Assembly: GCA_009599575.1 (NCBI GenBank)
Contig: VWND01000015.1
Coordinates: forward strand, 434,001-498,000
Direction: 5' to 3'
DNA: 64,000 bases
Source: Blumeriella jaapii
Taxonomy: Eukaryota > Ascomycota > Leotiomycetes > Helotiales > Drepanopezizaceae
Under the pieces are notes generated by a model. The model was not told the origin of the DNA. It ran no database searches and saw only the letters and a program-made list of their open reading frames with translations. This document shows, in pieces, positions 58,573 to 64,000 of the stretch; within the stretch, counting starts at the first letter, position 1; every line of letters starts with the position of its first letter. A program made the position numbers and the translations under genes.

Positions 58573-60532
58573 CTGCGGGCGTTCTGCTACGGCGCAACCC
58601 TCTAGTCCTCAAGCTACCTCCGTACCTGAGCTTTCTCTGCATCGTCATTGGCGTCGCATGGCTGCTTGTCCTTCCGCTGGATGACTATTCACGGAAGACT
58701 TACATATCCGAGAACGCGCTGCTGCCCGGTCAGGTACATACTTATTTCGCGGGGAGCGACCAGAATGTTTTCAGAGGGTACAAGCATGAGGTTGATGCGC
58801 TAGAGGGGAAGAGCAACATTGAGTATGGAGCCAGGCATGACAAGGATTGGACCTATGAACTGATTGGCATCTAGGATTAATGATAAGTTAGAGGATTTCT
58901 TTAAGGCCTCGGGACTTAAGGTCGCGAGGCAGAAGTATCAATACAAGTCTGCGGGGGAGACCTTTTCAGGAGAGAACGTCTACGCCATACTTCATGCACC
59001 TCGAGGAGATGCTACCGAAGCCATTGTTCTTGTTGGAGCCTGGAAAAACATCGAAGGGAAACTGAATCGAAGCGGAGTGTCTCTCGTTCTCACGTTGGCC
59101 CGTTATTTCAAGCGATGGTCTCTCTGGTCGAAAGATATCATTTTCTTAATCACAGCAGATAGCTCGGCTGGACCACAGGCTTGGGTCGATGCATACCATG
59201 ATACACACCAATCCCCAGCTATCGAATCTCTCTCCTTGAAGAGCGGAGCTTTGCAAGGTGCTGTGGTAATCGACTATCCGTTCGATCACCGCTTCGAGTC
59301 CATTCATGTCGTCTATGACGGTACCAATGGCCAACTTCCAAACCTGGATCTCTTGAATACTGTAGTGTCTATTGCAAGCGGTCAAATGGGTATCGGTGTC
59401 TCCTTGCAGCAAATGTGGAGGCATTCGGACGGCTACCGTGACAGACTTCAGACCATGCTGCGAGGCATGTTAAAGCAAGGCCTAGGGCACGCCTCCGGAC
59501 CTCACAGCAGTTTCATCCCATACCACGTTGACGCTATTACATTGCAGCCCTTTGGAGAAGGCTGGCAAGATGAGATGGCTATGGGGAGAGTCATCGAAAG
59601 CACTTTCCGGAGTCTGAACAACCTTTTGGAACATCTTCATCAAAGTTTCTTCTTCTACCTGCTGATGCAGTCCAATCGCTTCGTGAGCATTGGCACTTAC
59701 CTTCCGAGTGCCATGCTTGTAGCTGTCAACTTCACCATCATGGCGATCTTCCTCTGGATCCAGAGCGGCTCGCCAGAATCGCCAACTAGCACTTTTCCAT
59801 CCGAGATCGCAAAGAAGCCTCTGGTTATAGTGAAGGAAGGCGACGTTAAAGCTCTCATCCCAGAGTCAGATCTTACGGTGAGAGAGAGGGATCTGTTTCT
59901 GCCACTGGCAGTAGTGGCCGGTATCCAATTCCTGGGTGTCTTGCCCCTCTTTGTCTTCAACCACACGACTCAAAATGTGAGCTGCGCAGAAATACTCTCT
60001 CCCATACGAATGCTAACCGCCCTAGATGCTACGACCAGTTTTCATCTCTTTTATCCTGGTTAATGGTGCCCTCCCTTTCCTCCTCTCTAACGCCTTGATC
60101 ACCTACTTCACGCCCTCCCAGCAGCAGTATACACTCGTCAAAGCCTTCTCCCTCCTTTTCCTCGGCATGTTCCTCTCCACGCTCGCAACCCTTAACTTTT
60201 CTCTCGCTTTCCTCATAGGCCTCTTCTCCGCCCCCCTGACTTACATCCGACCCCTGCCACGCCGTCCCATCGTCGCCACCATGCTGACGATTCCATTGAC
60301 GATGCTGGCGCCTACCACAGTCATCTTGGCTGGAACAAAGTACTGGGGTTTGAGTGTTACACACGTGTTGAAGGAGGCAGCGTTTGGCTGGGACGTGTCA
60401 GGCATGAATACACAGGTTATGGTATGGTGTGTCTGGTGGCCGGCATGGCTGATTGGGATGATTGTCTTATTGGGGAAGCCCAAAGTAGAAGGGGAGGTGG
60501 CAAAGGCGGCCGGCCGTAAGAACAGTGGTTAG
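58573..60532 (+). CDS. GAA1: GPI transamidase subunit Gaa1 (5' end unresolved)
   Basis: Clear exons are 58573-58822, 58875-59976 and 60026-60532, encoding about 619 aa; a short 5' exon is missing. Gaa1 is an ER membrane subunit of the complex that attaches GPI anchors to proteins. The first clear exon holds the N-terminal membrane helix (LPPYLSFLCIVIGVAWLLVL) and DDYSRKTYISENALLPGQVH. The lumenal domain follows (LEDFFKASGLKVARQKYQY, then AIVLVGAWKNIEGKLNRSG, then DIIFLITADSSAGPQAWVDA), a peptidase-like fold. The C-terminal exon carries several hydrophobic helices. The acceptor at 58571-58572 requires a phase-1 upstream exon, and the frame has a stop just before it. Confidence 0.87.
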
Positions 60533-61876
60533 ATAGCATATCTTTGTAGTTCATAGAAACCTCCGTTCAAGGATCTGGAATACATGATCTCCACGCCCGT
60601 GCTGTGTATCCTTTTTTGTGCATTCACATGTCTCAAGCCAGTTGCTCAAAACGCATAACCAGACTTGTGTTCGACTCTGTGGCTCGAAGCACTAAATTTG
60701 CTTGGAAAAAAAGGTGCTTGGTATCATTCGTTGTACTTGATTTCTCATTTTGCTGCGGACCTTTGACTTGTCCTGCAATATGACGTGCTAAATCGTCTTG
60801 AAGGCTCTTCTGAAGCTGAGTCTCCATCCAAACTCACTATCCTCTTATCAATGGCATGTGTGTTAAACACCAACAATACAGGGCACAGGAGAGATGAGAC
60901 AGAGCTCCAAATACAGTACAAGCAAGGGCTCGCGAACACCTTCACCAGGAGTTCAGGAGCAGGAGGCGCTAGCGTGATCACTGAAGTTAACCGCACATCA
61001 AGATATTGTTTGTTTCTGGAGGTCGCGGGCAGGACTACTCATTGCTTCCGGTCTTTCCTTTGCGCATGTGCAACGGGACTGTAAAATTCAACCTCTCCTC
61101 CCCCACCTCCTTAGCCGAATATTGACGTGTCATAGTGCGGGCGTGGAGGAGCTTCACGAGAGCTTCCCGAGCAAGTACGCCAATTGTTGCATGGTGGCGG
61201 TCTTCAACAAGGCAAGTGCGTACAAAACACTTCTGGCTACGATAGCTTGTAAATCGGTACTTGTCTTCCAACACAGCACAGGCGCCAACTCCTCGGGAAC
61301 AAAAAAGAAAAGGAATTGCCAAGGTATATCTAATGCCAGCCACTCTGGCAGCGGAGTACAGTGCAGAAAAGAGAAGGGTTGCTATGTTGCTATGACTACG
61401 AATGGCTTTAGTAGTGCATCTTATCTACAGCACCTTCTGCTGCCCTTGGCCTATTCCCAGCAGGTCATTATGATACTGTGGCGCTAATTAGAAGTCCGAC
61501 TTGGAAAAAAGAAAAACATTGTATCATCATACCAGGCCTTGATTTTTCGGGGATGGCGCTATGCACAGTACTTGCGATAAGACTCCATAGCATGAAAATA
61601 CGAAATGCTCTTGGTTTTGAACCCATATGTGACATGGAAAGGGAGGGGGGAGTAGGAGTGCGATTTGACATTTTCCATATGTAATGTCTGTAGTTGTGTT
61701 GCCGTGCGCTCGCATCACAGTTCATAGCGAAAAGGACCAAAATACAAGAGAGCCTCGTTACAAACTGTGTGTTTTTACAGGTAGAGGAAATGCATTGATA
61801 CCTAGGAAAACGCGCCCGACCGTTCGCGAAAGTACAGCTGCAATCAAAAACGACCTAACACCATCCACCCAAGCCA
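60533..61876. other. Convergent intergenic region, no gene seen
   Basis: About 1.3 kb between GAA1 and aconitase. Open frames of up to about 140 codons occur but lack domains, convincing starts or splice logic. Confidence 0.45.
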
Positions 61877-64000
61877 TTATGAAGCATTGGCCTTGGCCAT
61901 CGTGTTGAGCGCCGATCCGTTCTTGAACCACTCAATTTGGGGTGCGTTGAATGTGTGGGCCAGCTTGATATCGAACGTCTTTCCATCTTTGGGGTGTACT
62001 CTCAAGGTTATCGGCTTCCCAACCGCAAGCTCAGTGCAAAAAAGATCAACCTTGTCATATGGCTGGATCTTGTCGTAGTCTTCGGGGTCGATGAAGGTCA
62101 ACGGAAGCATACCTTGCTTCTTCAAGTTGGTCTCGTGAATACGGGCGAAAGAGCGGGTGATGATGGCGAGACCACCCAGATGTCTGGGCTCCAATGCGGC
62201 ATGCTCTCTTGAACTTCCCTCGCCGTAGTTCCAGTCACCGACGACAACCCAGGGGATGCCCTTCTTCTTGTAATCTCTGGCAGTGGCCGGGACGGCATCA
62301 AACTCGCCGGTGGTGAAGTTTTTGACCTTGTTGGCCTCACCGTTGGCGGCATTGGTGGCACCAATCAACATGTTGTTGGAGATGTTGTCCAGATGTCCAC
62401 GGTACTTCAACCAAGGACCTGCCATGGAGATGTGATCAGTGGTGGTCTTTCCCTTGCACTTGATGAGGATAGGGAGATCAAGTGCATCTTTGCCGTCCCA
62501 GGCGTTGAAAGGCTGAAGGACTTGGAGTCGGTCGCTGGTGGGTGAAACGGCGACAGAAACCGACGAACGATCCGCGGCGGGGCCTGGTAAGTGTTCTGTC
62601 CTGGGTCATAGCCGGCAGATGGCAGACCGGCACCGGTAGGAGGAGACAAGAGGAACTCGTTTCCATCCTTGTCCTTTAGTTTGTCGGTGAGGGGGTTGAA
62701 GTGAAGAGACCCAGCGATGCTAAGAGCAACGACAAGATCTGGAGAGGTGACAAAGGAGTGGGTAGCTGGGTTGGCATCGTTACGTCCGGTAAAGTTACGA
62801 TTGTAGGATGACAAAACTGCCCAGGTTAGCTAGCACTCTCTTCTTGAAGCACGGGTCTACCAACTCGAGTTAGCCTCCCCCTTCTTCACATCTCTGCGGT
62901 CCCACTGTCCAATGCTGTTCCGGGAATGTCAGCGGGGTTCTGTTTGGGGTATTGGCATAAGGTTGTGAAAAATTTCGAGGTGCTTACCAAGGTCCACAAG
63001 CATTAGCCAAAACCACGCCTCCGAAGTTCTCGAGAATCTCCAATTGGCCGTCCCGGGCGGTTGTAGCACGGACTGAAATCACGTCAGCCATGTCCCCATA
63101 AAGTCTATGTCTTTGGTAACCCACTCTGCTCAGATCCTGGGGTGACAGTGAAGAGGGACTTCGACTTGAGACCGTGGTCCAGGGCATCTTTGGCGATGGA
63201 AGCGGCACGGGAGAAATCCTCGTAAGAAGAGTTGGTGCAAGATCCGATTAAACCGACCTTCAGCTCCTCGGGCCAGTTGTTTGCTTTGACAGCTTCGCTG
63301 AACTTGGAGATAGGAGTGGCAAGATCTGGAGTGAAAGGACCGTTGATATGGGGCTCAAGTTCCGACAGATTGATCTCGATCAGCTCGTCGTAATGAGCTC
63401 CCTCATCCTCACGAAGTTCCTTGGCGTATGTGCGGGCAAATTCACCAATGTCCTTACGCTTGGTAGCAGCGAGGTAGTCATATGCGATCGTTAAATGGGA
63501 AGAGGGATGTGGTAGCTCCGATTTCAGCTCCCATGTTGCAAATAGTGGCCATACTCAAGAATCAGTTAGTATGTACGTCCATATCCAAGAAACGAGAATA
63601 ACCCACCCAGTGCACGAAATCGAGTTGGTTCCTGGTCCAAAATATTCAACTATTTGGTACAGTTAGTAGATTGTTCTTTCCAATGTCCTTGTGGTGGGGT
63701 GTGACTCTGGATTCCAGCTTCTTACAACCAGCACTAGACCAAATAAGAATTGCTTACCAATGGCACCAGTTCCTCCCTTGACCGTCAGTATACCAGCGAC
63801 TTTTAAGATAATATCTGTTTCGTGTTAAGAATGTAGCCAATCGGTGAGAATGCCGCTTCTTACCCTTTGGAGAAGTCCATCCGGACATCTCTCCAGTCAA
63901 CTTGATACCAATGACCTTGGGAGCCTTCAGTTCCCATGGCAAGTTGGCCATGACGTCTACTGCGTCGGCTCCTCCCACGCCGATGGCGCACACTTTTATC
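61877..64000 (-). CDS. ACO1: Aconitate hydratase, 3' part, two apparent frameshifts
   Basis: Partial at the right edge. Exons in view: 64000-63864, 63814-63758, 63649-63607, 63553-63125, 63072-62988, 62914-62865 and 62816-61877. Mitochondrial aconitase interconverts citrate and isocitrate with a 4Fe-4S cluster. Cluster cysteines are visible in [18 protein letters not shown] and NACGPCIGQWDR. Other signatures are [20 protein letters not shown], the swivel-domain [20 protein letters not shown] and [18 protein letters not shown]. Exon 63553-63125 is two bases short (near 63478-63491: FNDR against [10 protein letters not shown]). Exon 62816-61877 is one base short (near 62576: TYQAPP against [10 protein letters not shown]). 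Splice phases independently require both corrections. Confidence 0.93.

Noticed and set aside
61068..61487. 139-codon open frame between GAA1 and aconitase
   Set aside because: No domain, odd composition, convergent 3' UTR position; the opposite strand has an equally long frame.

Overview
This window is nuclear DNA of a filamentous ascomycete (Pezizomycotina). The evidence is dense protein-coding genes on both strands, many introns of about 48-60 nt with GT...CTAAC/CTGAC...AG signals, and a fungal gene set: COG3, FMP25, INP1, RPN9, GAA1, fungal-type ubiquitin-eS31, formamidase and a UsgS-like membrane protein. A Leotiomycete-like origin is possible, but that is only an impression. I see no virus, plasmid, CRISPR, intact transposon or biosynthetic cluster; this is mostly core housekeeping sequence.

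Layout. 0.2-8 kb: AIM24 (+), prenylcysteine lyase (-), chaperonin subunit CCT6 (+). 8.5-18.6 kb: GH47 mannosidase (+), NUP42-type nucleoporin (-), FMP25 (-), COG3 (+). 19.8-23.7 kb: a calmodulin-like four-EF-hand protein, RPS26 and ubiquitin-eS31 (all -). 24.3-25 kb: a decayed gene relic. 25.6-31 kb: a small conserved protein (+), a possible F-box gene (-), a mitochondrial J protein (+), a GH18 chitinase (+). 31.5-37.8 kb: INP1 (-), UsgS-like protein (+), formamidase (+). 39-45.6 kb: uS10 (-), CUE3 (+), RSA3 (-), YTP1 (-). 45.6-48.1 kb: gene-poor, rich in GTAC-type repeats. 48.1-64 kb: LACTB2-like hydrolase (-), UBP8 (+), EFM5 (-), complex I NDUFA9-type subunit (-), RPN9 (+), rhomboid RBD2 (+), GAA1 (+), and the 3' part of aconitase (-), which runs off the right edge.

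The genes are independent housekeeping functions and are not organised as a pathway. They cover mitochondria (AIM24, FMP25, J protein, NDUFA9, aconitase), translation and ribosomes (RPS26, eS31, uS10, RSA3, CUE3, EFM5), the secretory pathway (GH47, COG3, GAA1, RBD2) and protein folding or turnover (CCT6, RPN9, UBP8). Several pairs are divergent over short shared promoters (FMP25/COG3, INP1/UsgS, LACTB2-like/UBP8, NDUFA9/RPN9).

Three things deserve a second look. First, micro-exons and unusual splicing: start codons split A|TG in two ribosomal genes, a 4-nt exon in formamidase, and a 9-nt exon beside a GC-AG intron in RPS26. Second, an unusual number of small coding indels in conserved genes (CCT6, chitinase, INP1, EFM5, NDUFA9, RBD2, aconitase twice, perhaps NUP42 and YTP1), which look more like consensus errors than real loss. 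Third, a gene relic whose in-frame stops all fit CAA/CAG to TAA/TAG changes, as expected of RIP (repeat-induced point mutation). I did not find a convincing undescribed multi-gene system. Exon boundaries were set by hand from splice signals, phase and remembered family conservation.
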